DNA of 20,075 nucleotides from CAXXOK01 sp964497495 (GCA_964497495.1 CAZCCZ010000051.1:1-20075), one strand, 5' to 3'; shown: positions 5,476 to 13,192, counted from the stretch's first letter. The notes: generated by a model not told the origin, from the sequence alone. Translations and numbers: made by a program.

Positions 5476-7701
5476 ATGGAACAACTGACCGCCACGGTGC
5501 TGGATACGACCTACCGCAACGCGGATAACGGGTATACCGTTCTGCGCGTTGCGGCGGGGCGCAGCGAGCATACGGTGGTGGGTTCCATGCCGCGGCTCTC
5601 CTCGGGCGAGAACGTGACCTTCGGCGGGGAATGGACGGAACACCCCGTGTACGGCAGGCAGTTCAGCGCTAAAACCTGTGAAATCACCCCGCCGGACACG
5701 CTTTCGGCGGTGGAAAAGTATCTGGGCTCCGGCCTCATCCGCGGCGTGGGCCCGGCGATGGCGAAAATGATCGTAAAGCAGTTCGGCATGGACGCCATGA
5801 GCGTGATGGACGAACATCCCGAACGGCTGACCGAAGTCAGCGGCATCGGCCCCAGGAAGGCCGCGATGATTCTGGAAAGCTACGCCGAGCAGATGGGCAT
5901 GCGCCGCGTGATGCTTTTTTTTCAGAACTACGGAATCAGCCCCAATCTGTCTACCAAAATCGCCAAGTACTACGGCGAGGCCGCCGTGGAGCTGATTAAG
6001 GAGAACCCCTACCGGCTGGTGACGGATATCGACGGCGTGGGCTTCCTCACCGCCGACCGCATCGCGCTGAGCATGGGGGTGGATCCCCACAGCGAATTCC
6101 GCGTGCGTTCGGCGCTTTACTATCTGCTCACCGACGCGGCGGGCAGCGGCGGGCACACCTACCTGCCCAAACCGGCGCTCGTGCAGGGCGCGGTGCGGAT
6201 GCTCCACGTGGATGAGGAACTGGTGGAAAACCAGGTCACGCAGGCGCTGCTGACCAAGATGCTCATGGGGTTCCGCCTGCCGGATCAGGAGGAGGACTGC
6301 CTGTGCCTCCCCTTCTATTTTCAGGCCGAAAGCGAGATCGCCCTCCGGCTTTCCTACCTGATGGAGGCGCGCCCGTACAAGAAGGTCACCGGGTTTACGA
6401 ACCGGCTGGCGGCGCTGGAAAAGGAACTGGATATCCGGCTGAGCCAACGGCAGAAACAGGCGGTGCGCAGCGCCGTGGAGGAAGGCGTGCTGATCATCAC
6501 CGGCGGGCCGGGCACCGGCAAGACGACCATTATCCGCTGCATCATCCGGCTGTTGAAGGACGACAACGACATCCTGCTGTGCGCGCCCACGGGCCGCGCG
6601 GCCAAGCGCATGACCGAGGCGACCGGCGAGGAAGCCAAGACCATCCACCGGATGCTGGAATACGGCGGCGACGAGAACGTGTTCGCGCGGGACGAGAACT
6701 ACCCGCTGGAAACGGACTGCCTGATCGTGGACGAGATGAGCATGGTGGACGTTGCGCTGATGCGCGGGCTCCTGCGGGCGGTACAGCCGGGCACGCGGCT
6801 GATTCTGGTAGGGGACGCGGACCAGCTTCCAAGCGTGGGGGCGGGCAACGTGCTGCGCGACCTGTTGCAAAGCGGCACGGTGCCCAGCGTGCGCCTGACG
6901 GATATCTTCCGCCAGGACGAAAGCAGTATGATCGTGCTCAACGCCCATCGCATCAACGAGGGGGAAATGCCCATCCTCAACGCGAAGGGCGCGGACTTCT
7001 TTTTTGAAAAGCGCTATTCGCAGGGCGAGGCGGCGGAGACGATCAGCCAGCTGTTGCAAAACCGCCTGCCGAAATACCTGGGTTTCCCGAAGGGGGAATG
7101 GCAGAAGGAGGCCGTGCGCGCCATCCAGGTGCTGAGCCCCACTAAGAAAGGCGAGTGCGGCAGCCTGAACCTGAACCGTCTCTTGCAGGCGGCGCTTAAC
7201 CCGGACCGGCCCGGCGTGCCTTCCATCCTCCACGGGGACACGGAGTTCCGCGTGGGGGACAAGGTGATCCAAACGAAGAACGACTATCAGCTTACCTTCG
7301 TCCGCCGTACGCCGCTGGGCCCGGAGGAGGGCGCTGGCGTGTTTAACGGGGACGTGGGCTACATCGAGGCCGCCGATCCGGAGGAGCACCTGCTGACCGT
7401 GTGCTTCGACGACGAACGCACGGTGACCTACCAGAAGCAGCAGCTGGACGCGCTGGAACTGGCCTATTGCCTGACGGTGCATAAAAGCCAGGGCTGCGAG
7501 TTCCCCGTGGTGGTGATGCCCGTGGTGGGCGGCCCGCCGATGCTGATGGCCCGCAACCTGCTGTATACGGCACTGACCCGCGCGCGGCAGCTGGTGGTGC
7601 TGGTGGGCCGTGAGGAAGTGATCGCCCAGATGGTGGCCAACAACCACGTGGTCCGGCGGTACACCACGCTTCGGACAAGGCTGGAGGCGGCGGCGGGATG
7701 A
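5476..7701 (+). CDS. recD2: RecD2-type 5'-3' DNA helicase (SF1B)
   Basis: The protein has 741 residues, the usual length for RecD2, the RecD-like helicase found in bacteria without RecBC. It unwinds DNA 5' to 3' and serves DNA repair and fork maintenance. The N-terminal region (1-75) is OB-like. Helix-hairpin-helix motifs follow (GSGLIRGVGPAMAKMIV near 85-100, VSGIGPRKAAMIL near 121-133). Helicase motif I is GGPGTGKT (343-350), motif II is DEMS (419-422), GDADQLPSVG lies near 446-455 and TVHKSQG at 667-673. All catalytic residues are in place. Start ATG 5476 fits the promoter just upstream; GTG 5473 is an alternative. Its stop overlaps the comFC start, so the two are cotranscribed. Confidence 0.96.
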   Translation: MEQLTATVLDTTYRNADNGYTVLRVAAGRSEHTVVGSMPRLSSGENVTFGGEWTEHPVYGRQFSAKTCEITPPDTLSAVEKYLGSGLIRGVGPAMAKMIVKQFGMDAMSVMDEHPERLTEVSGIGPRKAAMILESYAEQMGMRRVMLFFQNYGISPNLSTKIAKYYGEAAVELIKENPYRLVTDIDGVGFLTADRIALSMGVDPHSEFRVRSALYYLLTDAAGSGGHTYLPKPALVQGAVRMLHVDEELVENQVTQALLTKMLMGFRLPDQEEDCLCLPFYFQAESEIALRLSYLMEARPYKKVTGFTNRLAALEKELDIRLSQRQKQAVRSAVEEGVLIITGGPGTGKTTIIRCIIRLLKDDNDILLCAPTGRAAKRMTEATGEEAKTIHRMLEYGGDENVFARDENYPLETDCLIVDEMSMVDVALMRGLLRAVQPGTRLILVGDADQLPSVGAGNVLRDLLQSGTVPSVRLTDIFRQDESSMIVLNAHRINEGEMPILNAKGADFFFEKRYSQGEAAETISQLLQNRLPKYLGFPKGEWQKEAVRAIQVLSPTKKGECGSLNLNRLLQAALNPDRPGVPSILHGDTEFRVGDKVIQTKNDYQLTFVRRTPLGPEEGAGVFNGDVGYIEAADPEEHLLTVCFDDERTVTYQKQQLDALELAYCLTVHKSQGCEFPVVVMPVVGGPPMLMARNLLYTALTRARQLVVLVGREEVIAQMVANNHVVRRYTTLRTRLEAAAG

Positions 7702-8378
7702 ACCGTGCATGGGAAGCGCTGCTTACGCTGCTGTTTCCGCAGCGCACGGTGTGCCATATCTGCGGCGCGCCGCTTTCCGCCGGAGAAAGCCTGCTGTGTC
7801 CGCCCTGCGCGGAAGCGCTGCGGCGGTGCGCCCTTCCGCCCAAACGCGCCGAAATCCGGCTGGTGGAGCATATCGGCTTCGCCGCATCCCCGTTCGTCTA
7901 CCGGGGCGCGGCTTCCGCGCTGGTGAAGGCGCTTAAATTCGGCTCCGATCATACCGCCGCGCTGCCGCTGGCGGAGGGCATGGCGGGCCTTTACGCGGCC
8001 CTTGCGCCGCTACGCGCCGCGGACCTGTGCGTGCCGGTACCCGTACACAGGCGGCGGCTCCGGCAACGGGGGTATAATCAGGCGGCCGTATTGGCCCGGG
8101 CCTTCGCGGAAATCGCTGGCCTGCCGTTTTCTGGGGACGCGCTGGCGCGTGTGCACCATAAGCGTTCCCAGATCGGGCAGGGCCGGGAGGCGCGAAAGGA
8201 GAACGTAGCGGGCGCCTTCGCCGTGAATCCGGGCGAAGCGCACCTCGTACGAGGCAAAACCGTACTGCTCATCGACGACGTGCTCACCACGGGCGCGACC
8301 GCCGAGGAGTGCGCGCGGATGCTTCTGCTTGCGGGCGCGAAAAATGTCATGCTGCTGACCGCCGCCTACGCGATTTAG
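7698..8378 (+). CDS. comFC: ComF family phosphoribosyltransferase-like protein
   Basis: The 226-residue protein has the ComFC layout. An N-terminal zinc ribbon (C19, C22, C34, C37) is followed by a type I phosphoribosyltransferase fold with RGYNQ (124-128) and the PRPP-binding loop IDDVLTTGAT (192-201). ComFC is needed for natural transformation in Bacillus and relatives, where it acts with the ComFA helicase on incoming single-stranded DNA. Here the partner is recD2 instead: the ATG lies in an ATGA overlap with the recD2 stop, so translation is coupled. This pairing hints at shared work on DNA uptake or repair. No other competence gene is in the window. Confidence 0.94.
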   Translation: MNRAWEALLTLLFPQRTVCHICGAPLSAGESLLCPPCAEALRRCALPPKRAEIRLVEHIGFAASPFVYRGAASALVKALKFGSDHTAALPLAEGMAGLYAALAPLRAADLCVPVPVHRRRLRQRGYNQAAVLARAFAEIAGLPFSGDALARVHHKRSQIGQGREARKENVAGAFAVNPGEAHLVRGKTVLLIDDVLTTGATAEECARMLLLAGAKNVMLLTAAYAI

Positions 8379-8626
8379 CGGAGCGTCGCGAAACGCCCGG
8401 TTCCGGGATAGGCGGACCGACGGTTGGAAAACCGCGCAGGAAGTTTTACGGAGCGCCGGTGGGCGCGCCCGGCAGCCGAAACGGCGCAACGGCGTCCCGG
8501 CTGGCGCGGGCGTTATCCGGGGCCGTTCCGTCGCGTCGTTCGATCGGGCGTTCGCGCTTTCCGGACGACCGGCGATCTTGTTTGTGCAAACGATTGTATT
8601 TTTAGCCGTATTTCTGTGAAAACAGA
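8379..8626. other. GC-rich intergenic stretch, no gene seen
   Basis: No coding region with a ribosome-binding site is found on either strand. I see no terminator with a T-run after comFC and no riboswitch or RNA family I can name. Open frames here are short and of GC-biased composition. Confidence 0.4.
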
Positions 8627-8663
8627 CGAAAACGCCCGTTTTGTATGAAAAACAGCGTTTTCG
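8627..8663. promoter_or_regulatory. Inverted repeat just upstream of the HPr-like gene promoter
   Basis: CGAAAACGC (8627-8635) and GCGTTTTCG (8655-8663) are perfect 9-bp arms around 19 nt. The right arm ends 12 bp before the -35 box at 8676. It could be an operator, or a terminator for comFC read-through, though no clear T-run follows on the plus strand. Confidence 0.35.
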
Positions 8664-8675
8664 GCCTTCGCTTCC

Positions 8676-8704
8676 TTGCATTTCGCAAAAGGTTCATGTA
8701 TAAT
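8676..8704 (+). promoter_or_regulatory. Strong sigma-A promoter of the HPr-like gene
   Basis: TTGCAT (8676-8681) and a perfect TATAAT (8699-8704) are separated by 17 nt. The start codon at 8741 leaves a short leader of about 30 nt containing AAAGGAGG. This suggests high, mostly constitutive expression of a small protein. Confidence 0.8.
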
Positions 8705-8740
8705 AACCATGTAGCTTGTCATGGAAAGGAGGCTTACATC

Positions 8741-8968
8741 ATGAAGTCTGTGAACATCAAGCTGAGCCTGGCGGAGAATGTGAAGGCATTCGTCAACATC
8801 GTCAACCGGTATGCGTACGACGTTGATCTTCGCGCCGGCCGTCATGTGGTGGACGCTAAGTCGATTCTCGGCATCTTCAGCCTGGACCTGAGCAAACCCA
8901 TCACGATGGAGATCTATACCGATTCGTGCGACGATCTCCTCAGCGACATTAAGCCGTTCATGGCTTAA
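8741..8968 (+). CDS. HPr-like protein lacking the phosphocarrier histidine
   Basis: The 75-residue protein has HPr length and fold signature: AKSILGIFSLDLSKPITMEIY near 39-59 matches the HPr segment around Ser46 (KSIMGVMSL). The active-site region of true HPr, GxHARPA with His15, is missing; the aligned segment reads LSLAENVKAFVNIV and the only histidine is H35. It therefore cannot take phosphate from enzyme I, while S41, the Ser46 equivalent, is kept. Comparable His-less HPr-like proteins occur in Clostridia and Bacillus has Crh, a Ser46-only regulator of catabolite repression. A regulatory role by analogy is inference. It is monocistronic: own promoter, GGAGG before ATG 8741, and a terminator at 9031. 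Confidence 0.88.
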   Translation: MKSVNIKLSLAENVKAFVNIVNRYAYDVDLRAGRHVVDAKSILGIFSLDLSKPITMEIYTDSCDDLLSDIKPFMA

Positions 8969-9030
8969 CCGCCGCCGCCCGCGCACGCGGGCCGATTCAT
9001 TCAACATTCAGGCCCCTTGCGGGTCATGTT

Positions 9031-9055
9031 CGGGGCAAAGCAACGCTTTGCCCCG
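9031..9055 (+). terminator. Terminator after the HPr-like gene
   Basis: CGGGGCAAAG and CTTTGCCCCG pair perfectly over 10 bp around CAACG, followed by TTGCCGTTTT. The T-run is weak but the hairpin is strong and lies between two genes. Its tail abuts the ribosome-binding site of the next gene. Confidence 0.6.
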
Positions 9056-9075
9056 TTGCCGTTTTGGGAGGCCCC

Positions 9076-9861
9076 ATGCCGATCAAATCGCCGCCCCGGA
9101 AGGTTTCCGAAACGGAGAACATGCTCCGGCTCCTGCAATGCGTCGATACGCTGGACAGCGTTACGCCGACGCAGCTTTGGACTTTCGTCGCGGAACAGGA
9201 GCTGATGGACTACGTATCCATGCGCCTGTGCCTGCATAAGCTCATTTCGGCGGGGGAAATGGAAACGGGCCGGGGCGCGCTGGGGGAGCAACTGCTGGCG
9301 ACGGACCGTGGGCGCGAGGCGCTGGCCCTGTTCGGTTCGCGGCTGCCGGGGGACGTGCGCAGGCGCATCCGCGAGGCGGCCCCGGAATTCCGGGAGCGGG
9401 TGATCCGCAACCAGCAGGTGCGCGCCGCCTACGAAATGGCGAAGCCCGGCGATTACCGGCTGAACCTGTCCGTATACGAGGGCGACCTGCCCACCGTGCG
9501 CCTCCGCATGGAAACGCACAACCGGACATTGGCCGCCCGGACCATCCGCCGCTTCACGCCGTATGCCTCGCGGATGACGACTTACCTGTACGGCCTGGCC
9601 GAAAAAGCGCTTTGTCTGCCCGAACCGGAAACCGAACCGGCACTTGCGCCGGACGCCGTAACGGAGCACAGCGCTTCGGAATACACGGCGAAGATTACGG
9701 TGGCCGGCAAGAAGGCGCGCTTCGTGGTGGAATTGCTGCTGCCTTCTCGAAAAGCGGCGGAGAAGCTGGCCCGTTTCCTCTCCGATCCGGTCGAAGCGCC
9801 GGAAGTCGCCAACCGGCTTACGGACCTGGTAAGCGGAGCCAGACGGCTGGGAAGAAAATGA
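9076..9861 (+). CDS. DUF4364 family winged-helix protein
   Basis: The 261-residue protein begins at ATG 9076 with GGGAGG 4 nt upstream. The N-terminal half matches the clostridial DUF4364 family: a helix-turn-helix/winged-helix segment (about 15-80) with SVTPTQLWTFVAEQELMDY, then LCLHKLISAGEMETG and the wing-like LGEQLLATDRGREAL. A central part (SRLPGDVRRRIREAAPEF) follows, then a beta-rich domain with YRLNLSVYEGDLPTVRLRM. The family is presumed to bind DNA but has no defined target that I know of. This member carries about 80 extra C-terminal residues with a proline-rich linker (LPEPETEPALAPDA) and a second beta-containing part (KITVAGKKARFVVELLL). It is flanked by terminators on both sides. 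Confidence 0.82.
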   Translation: MPIKSPPRKVSETENMLRLLQCVDTLDSVTPTQLWTFVAEQELMDYVSMRLCLHKLISAGEMETGRGALGEQLLATDRGREALALFGSRLPGDVRRRIREAAPEFRERVIRNQQVRAAYEMAKPGDYRLNLSVYEGDLPTVRLRMETHNRTLAARTIRRFTPYASRMTTYLYGLAEKALCLPEPETEPALAPDAVTEHSASEYTAKITVAGKKARFVVELLLPSRKAAEKLARFLSDPVEAPEVANRLTDLVSGARRLGRK

Positions 9862-9863
9862 TC

Positions 9864-9895
9864 AAAACGGCCGCCCGAAGCAGGACGGCCGTTTT
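9864..9895 (+). terminator. Rho-independent terminator after the DUF4364 gene
   Basis: AAAACGGCCG (9864-9873) pairs with CGGCCGTTTT (9886-9895), 10 bp with a 12-nt loop, and continues CGTTT. It begins 2 bp after the stop codon. The A and T ends would allow action on both strands. Confidence 0.8.
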
Positions 9896-9907
9896 CGTTT
9901 GCACGCC

Positions 9908-9936
9908 TTTACAGACCCCGACGGTTATGGTATCCT
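9908..9936 (+). promoter_or_regulatory. Probable promoter of tdk
   Basis: TTTACA (9908-9913) and TATCCT (9931-9936) stand 17 nt apart, directly after the preceding terminator and 37 bp before the tdk start. The boxes are moderate matches, so this rests partly on position. Confidence 0.5.
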
Positions 9937-9973
9937 ACAGGCAGAATGTGAAAAATCCTTGGAGGGCGTCGGG

Positions 9974-10573
9974 GTGGCAAAGCTTTATTTTCGGTACGGG
10001 GCGATGGGATCCAGCAAAACGGCCAACGCGATTATGGTGCGGCATAACTATCTGGAACGCGGCCAGAAAGTGCTGATGATGAAGCCCCGGCTGGACAGGC
10101 GGGACGGAGCTAACCTGGTGGCGTCGCGTTGCGGGCTGGAGTGCCCCTGCGATTTCGTGGAAGATATCGAAACCATGGACGTGACCCGTTACGATTGCGT
10201 CATCGTGGACGAGGCCCAGTTTATGACCAAGGCGCAGGTGGAATACCTGGTGCACGTGGTGGACGACCTGAACGTGCCCGTGATCGCCTACGGCCTCCGG
10301 GCCGATTTCCGCGGCAATTTCTTCGAGGGCAGCCAATGGCTGATGGCCTGGGCGGATACCATCGAGGAGGTCAAGACCATCTGCTGGTGCGGGAAAAAGG
10401 CGACGTTCAACGCCCGCATTGTCAACGGCAGGGTGGCGAAAACCGGCGACCAGATCGTGCTGGGGGGTAGCGAGAGTTACACCAGCCTGTGTCGCCGCCA
10501 CTGGCAGGAAGGCAACCTGGGCAACGAGAGCTTGGCGGAACCCTGTGCGCAGCACGGCGAGGATGTGCCGTGA
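9974..10573 (+). CDS. tdk: Thymidine kinase, TK1-like (type II)
   Basis: The enzyme phosphorylates thymidine (and deoxyuridine) to the monophosphate with ATP, salvaging pyrimidine deoxynucleosides in the cytoplasm. The protein has 199 residues, normal for TK1-like enzymes. The P-loop reads GAMGSSKT (9-16), a variant of GxMxSGKT with Ser for Gly. DEAQF (79-83) holds the catalytic Glu. YGLRADFRGNFFEGS (106-120) is the substrate-binding segment. Zinc-ligand candidates are C137, C139, C173 and H176. Start GTG 9974 is chosen because GGAGGG lies 7 nt upstream; the open frame to 9899 overlaps the promoter. The gene stands alone between a terminator and a long hairpin. Confidence 0.94.
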   Translation: MAKLYFRYGAMGSSKTANAIMVRHNYLERGQKVLMMKPRLDRRDGANLVASRCGLECPCDFVEDIETMDVTRYDCVIVDEAQFMTKAQVEYLVHVVDDLNVPVIAYGLRADFRGNFFEGSQWLMAWADTIEEVKTICWCGKKATFNARIVNGRVAKTGDQIVLGGSESYTSLCRRHWQEGNLGNESLAEPCAQHGEDVP

Positions 10574-10642
10574 AATATTAGATCGGGGGCAACCCGGCGG
10601 GTTTCGGACCGTCGGCGCCGCCCCGAACGAGCGAAAACAACC

Positions 10643-10680
10643 CGGAAAGGCCGCGTACGCAGACGTACGCGGCCTTTCCG
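10643..10680. terminator. tdk: Perfect 17-bp hairpin after tdk
   Basis: CGGAAAGGCCGCGTACG and CGTACGCGGCCTTTCCG pair without mismatch around the loop CAGA. It lies 70 bp after the tdk stop. No T-run follows on the plus strand; on the minus strand it is followed by GTTGTTTT. It is probably a transcription end or RNA-stabilising structure, but a classic terminator cannot be claimed. The rest of 10574-10758 holds no gene I can support. Confidence 0.5.
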
Positions 10681-10758
10681 CTGAGCGACGCGGTGCGAAC
10701 GGGATTTGCCCATGCCGAACTTAAAACCCGGTTCTCCGCCCGGGAACAAACCCGGACG

Positions 10759-10787
10759 TTGCATCGCGCGCGGCGTTATGGTATGAT
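10759..10787 (+). promoter_or_regulatory. Promoter of the SH3/peptidoglycan-binding gene
   Basis: TTGCAT (10759-10764) and TATGAT (10782-10787) are 17 nt apart. The leader to ATG 10854 is about 60 nt and ends in AAAGGAGG. The -35 is identical to that of the HPr-like gene promoter. Confidence 0.7.
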
Positions 10788-10853
10788 ATTACCATAAAAT
10801 GGAAGCCGATCGACAGCCGGACAGAGACACGACGACGAAAGGAGGACGTTCAG

Positions 10854-11354
10854 ATGGAACAAGGTTCTACGATGCCGAATTGCAACATCCTGTACACCAC
10901 GCCCCCGGTGGGGCAAACGGTCAACGTCCGCTCGGGCGGCGGAGGCACGCCCGTGCTGTTCACCCTGAAGAGAGGCGCCCAGGTGCAGAAGCTCGACCCG
11001 GGCGACGGCCAGTACTGGCATATCGTCGTTAGCGAGCCCGCCAAACGGTCCGGGTACGTGGAAGACACCTTCCTGAGCCCGAATATGCCGAGCGATCCGG
11101 CACCCCTCTACCGGCAGATGTTCGGCGATCCGAACCTGCAAAGCGGTTCCACCGGCGCGTTCGTGAACAATCTGCAGTATTACCTCAACTTCAGCGGCGC
11201 CACGCCCCCGCTGGCTGTGGACGGCGATTTCGGCCCCAAAACCGGCGACGCCGTAACCGCGTTCCAGAAAAAGTACCCCGACCTGACCGTGGACGGTATC
11301 GCCGGGGACCAAATCAAAAGCAAGCTGACCGCGCTGTACGGCCGCCTCTGGTAG
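10854..11354 (+). CDS. SH3-like plus peptidoglycan-binding domain protein, no signal peptide
   Basis: The 166-residue protein has two modules. A bacterial SH3-like domain covers about 10-75 (VGQTVNVRSGGGGTPVLFTL, then YWHIVVSEPAKRSGYVEDTF). A PG_binding_1 repeat covers about 95-160 (LQSGSTGAFVNNLQYYLNF, VDGDFGPKTGDAVTAFQKKY). Both usually bind the cell wall. Yet the N-terminus MEQGSTMPNCNILYTTPP lacks a charged and hydrophobic leader, and no upstream in-frame start would supply one: the ATG has GGAGG and a promoter close by. It has no catalytic domain. It may leave the cell by lysis, a holin or a non-classical route, or the domains may have another use. Confidence 0.88.
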   Translation: MEQGSTMPNCNILYTTPPVGQTVNVRSGGGGTPVLFTLKRGAQVQKLDPGDGQYWHIVVSEPAKRSGYVEDTFLSPNMPSDPAPLYRQMFGDPNLQSGSTGAFVNNLQYYLNFSGATPPLAVDGDFGPKTGDAVTAFQKKYPDLTVDGIAGDQIKSKLTALYGRLW

Positions 11355-11384
11355 CTCCCGCAAAACGGAAACGAAACGCGAAAC

Positions 11385-11415
11385 AGCGGGCCGCCGGGAA
11401 CTTCGGCGGCCCGCT
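11385..11415. terminator. Shared terminator between convergent genes
   Basis: AGCGGGCCGCCG (11385-11396) pairs perfectly with CGGCGGCCCGCT (11404-11415) over 12 bp, 7-nt loop. On the minus strand it is followed by the T-rich GTTTCGCGTTTCGTTTCCG, on the plus strand by TTCGC. It separates the SH3 gene from the convergent mrp operon. Confidence 0.65.
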
Positions 11416-11435
11416 TTCGCTGCATGCGGATATTC

Positions 11436-11891
11436 TTATTTTTCCAGTTCCTCTTCCACGCAGCGCGCGCATTCCGCCACGTACTTCGCGCAGGGACGGA
11501 ACCGGTAGTACTCGGGCGTGCGGTTCGCGGGAAGGGGAGGGGCCGGAATTTCGTGCTTTTCCAGCAGCTCGCGGCAGATCACCGTGCCGTGCGCTTCCTT
11601 AAACCGGGCCGCGTCCTGCTGGATCATGCCGTAAAGCCGCTCTTTGAATTCTTTCGGCGGGGGCGTGCCCAGGCCTTTGATCGCACCCAGCGCCATGGTC
11701 ATGCCGGTGACCGCGCCGCAGATCTCCCGCAGCCCGCCTACGCCGCCGCCCATGCAGCTGGCGATTTGCATAGCCTGCGCCTCGCTCAGCTTCATTTCCT
11801 CATGGAACGTGGCGAATACCGACTGCGCGCAGTTGAACCCGCCGTTGAAGTAATTTTCCGCCTTCCGCGCCTTTTCTTCGACTTTACTCAT
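11436..11891 (-). CDS. C_GCAxxG_C_C family protein
   Basis: The 151-residue protein starts at ATG 11891 with AGAGGA upstream. It shows the family signature: FNCAQSVF with C21, then CMGGGVGGLREICGAVTGM with C46 and C58, followed by C106, C134, C141 and C144. Conserved cysteines suggest a metal or iron-sulfur cofactor, or redox chemistry; the function of the family is not established. It has no signal peptide. It is the last gene of the minus-strand operon, 11 nt after the mrp stop. Neighbourhood with an iron-sulfur carrier ATPase fits a metal-centre protein, but that is inference. Confidence 0.9.
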   Translation of the reverse strand: MSKVEEKARKAENYFNGGFNCAQSVFATFHEEMKLSEAQAMQIASCMGGGVGGLREICGAVTGMTMALGAIKGLGTPPPKEFKERLYGMIQQDAARFKEAHGTVICRELLEKHEIPAPPLPANRTPEYYRFRPCAKYVAECARCVEEELEK

Positions 11892-11902
11892 GTTATCCTC
11901 TC

Positions 11903-12742
11903 TCACACACGTTTGATCGGTTCCAGGTCGACCAAAGCGTCCGCCAGCCCGTCCAGCCAATCGCCGCTGAACAGCTCGATCAGCCCGCGGTCGCACCCGG
12001 CGCTCAGCTTCGGGTCCACGGGTACGCGCGCGGCGTGCGGTATGCGGTATTCTTTGGCTAGCTTCTCCATGCGGCTCTGCCCGAAAACCTCTATTTTCTT
12101 TCCGCAGTCGGGGCAGAGGACATAACTCATGTTCTCCACGATGCCGACGGTGGGAATGTTCATCATGTCGGTCATTTTAATCGCCTTTTCAACGATCATG
12201 CCCACCAGTTCCTGCGGCGTGGTCACCAGCACCGCGGCGTCCACGGGGATGCTCTGGAACACGGTCAGCATCACGTCCCCGGTTCCCGGCGGCATGTCGA
12301 TGAACAGGATGTCCTTCTCGCCCCAGATCACGTCCGTCCAGAATTGCTTCACCGCCCCCGCGATGATCGGCCCGCGCCACACCACCGGGTCGGTGTCGTG
12401 ATCCAGCATCAGGTTGAGGCTGATTACGTCGATGCCGGTCTTGCTGCGCACGGGGAAAATGCCGCTGTCCGTGCCACCGGGTTTGTCTTTAAGCCCGAAG
12501 GCCTTGGGAATGGAGGGGCCGGTGATATCCGCGTCCAGAATGCCGACTTTCAGGCCCCGGCGCTGGGCAAGCACGGCCAGCAACGCCGTGATCATGCTTT
12601 TGCCTACGCCGCCCTTGCCGCTGCAAACGGCGACTACTTTCTTGATCTGGCTCATCTCGTGCGGCTTTTCCAGCAGGCTTTCGGGCTGGCGGGAGTCGCA
12701 GTTCTGGGTACAGCTTGCGCAATCGTGGGTGCATTCGCTCAT
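11903..12742 (-). CDS. mrp: Mrp/NBP35-type P-loop ATPase (iron-sulfur carrier)
   Basis: The family binds and transfers iron-sulfur clusters as dimers in the cytoplasm. The protein has 279 residues. It has the deviant Walker A GKGGVGKS (42-49), DADITGPS (70-77) and DMPPGTGD (149-156). The C-terminal CPDC (C210, C213) is the bridging-cluster motif at the dimer interface. The N-terminus carries an extra cluster of four cysteines (C4, C8, C11, C15) followed by a short linker, reminiscent of the N-terminal cluster motif of NBP35 but with different spacing. Start ATG 12742 has AGGAAAGGA upstream. It lies 27 nt after the DUF3842 gene and 11 nt before the C_GCAxxG_C_C gene. Confidence 0.95.
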   Translation of the reverse strand: MSECTHDCASCTQNCDSRQPESLLEKPHEMSQIKKVVAVCSGKGGVGKSMITALLAVLAQRRGLKVGILDADITGPSIPKAFGLKDKPGGTDSGIFPVRSKTGIDVISLNLMLDHDTDPVVWRGPIIAGAVKQFWTDVIWGEKDILFIDMPPGTGDVMLTVFQSIPVDAAVLVTTPQELVGMIVEKAIKMTDMMNIPTVGIVENMSYVLCPDCGKKIEVFGQSRMEKLAKEYRIPHAARVPVDPKLSAGCDRGLIELFSGDWLDGLADALVDLEPIKRV

Positions 12743-12769
12743 GGTTTCACGGTTCCTTTCCTGTGGTCG

Positions 12770-13192
12770 CTATTCCTTCTCCTTCGCGGCCGCGAGGGCC
12801 ACGACGGTTTCCGCCGCTTCGGTGATCATATCCTCCAGCGGACGCTTCTGAATGCCGACGATGTGCAGCCCGCAGCGATCCATCGGAAGCAGCACCTTTT
12901 GGGCGTCGCTTCCGCTGATGGCCGCGGCTACGGCGGGGGAAATCTCCCCCAGAAGCGCGTTGGCGTGCAGGATGGCCACCACCCCGGCGATGACGTCCGC
13001 GTCGCGGCACTGGCAGCGGATGGCGTTCTCGCCCGTGGCGCCCTGCTCCGCGCCTGCGCGGAGCATAGCGGCGGTAGCCGTCGCATTGGTGCCCAACGCC
13101 GTCACCGGCAGCGTCGGCGCCAACTTTTTTACGGCCGCGACCAGCGCCCTGCCCATGCCGCCGCCCTGTCCGTCGATCACCAGCACTTTCAC
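12770..13192 (-). CDS. DUF3842 family protein
   Basis: The 140-residue protein matches DUF3842 throughout: VLVIDGQGGGMGRALV (4-18), TALGTNATATAAMLRAGAEQ (31-50), GATGENAI (51-58), GEISPAVAAAI (82-92), and the end KVLLPMDRCGLHIVGI. The N-terminal glycine-rich turn after a beta strand looks like a nucleotide-binding Rossmann-type loop. No function is known to me. Start GTG 13192 is chosen since GGAGG lies 10 nt upstream and the family normally begins right at this strand; the longer open frame to 13363 overlaps the kinase gene and is rejected. It lies 28 nt after the kinase stop and 27 nt before mrp. Confidence 0.88.
   Translation of the reverse strand: MKVLVIDGQGGGMGRALVAAVKKLAPTLPVTALGTNATATAAMLRAGAEQGATGENAIRCQCRDADVIAGVVAILHANALLGEISPAVAAAISGSDAQKVLLPMDRCGLHIVGIQKRPLEDMITEAAETVVALAAAKEKE

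Noticed and set aside
5320..7710. A 796-residue open frame on the minus strand opposite recD2
   Set aside because: It is longer than recD2 itself, but its translation is rich in His, Ala, Arg and Val without any domain, and it lies antisense to a gene with complete helicase motifs. GC-rich codon use keeps stop codons out of the antisense frame.
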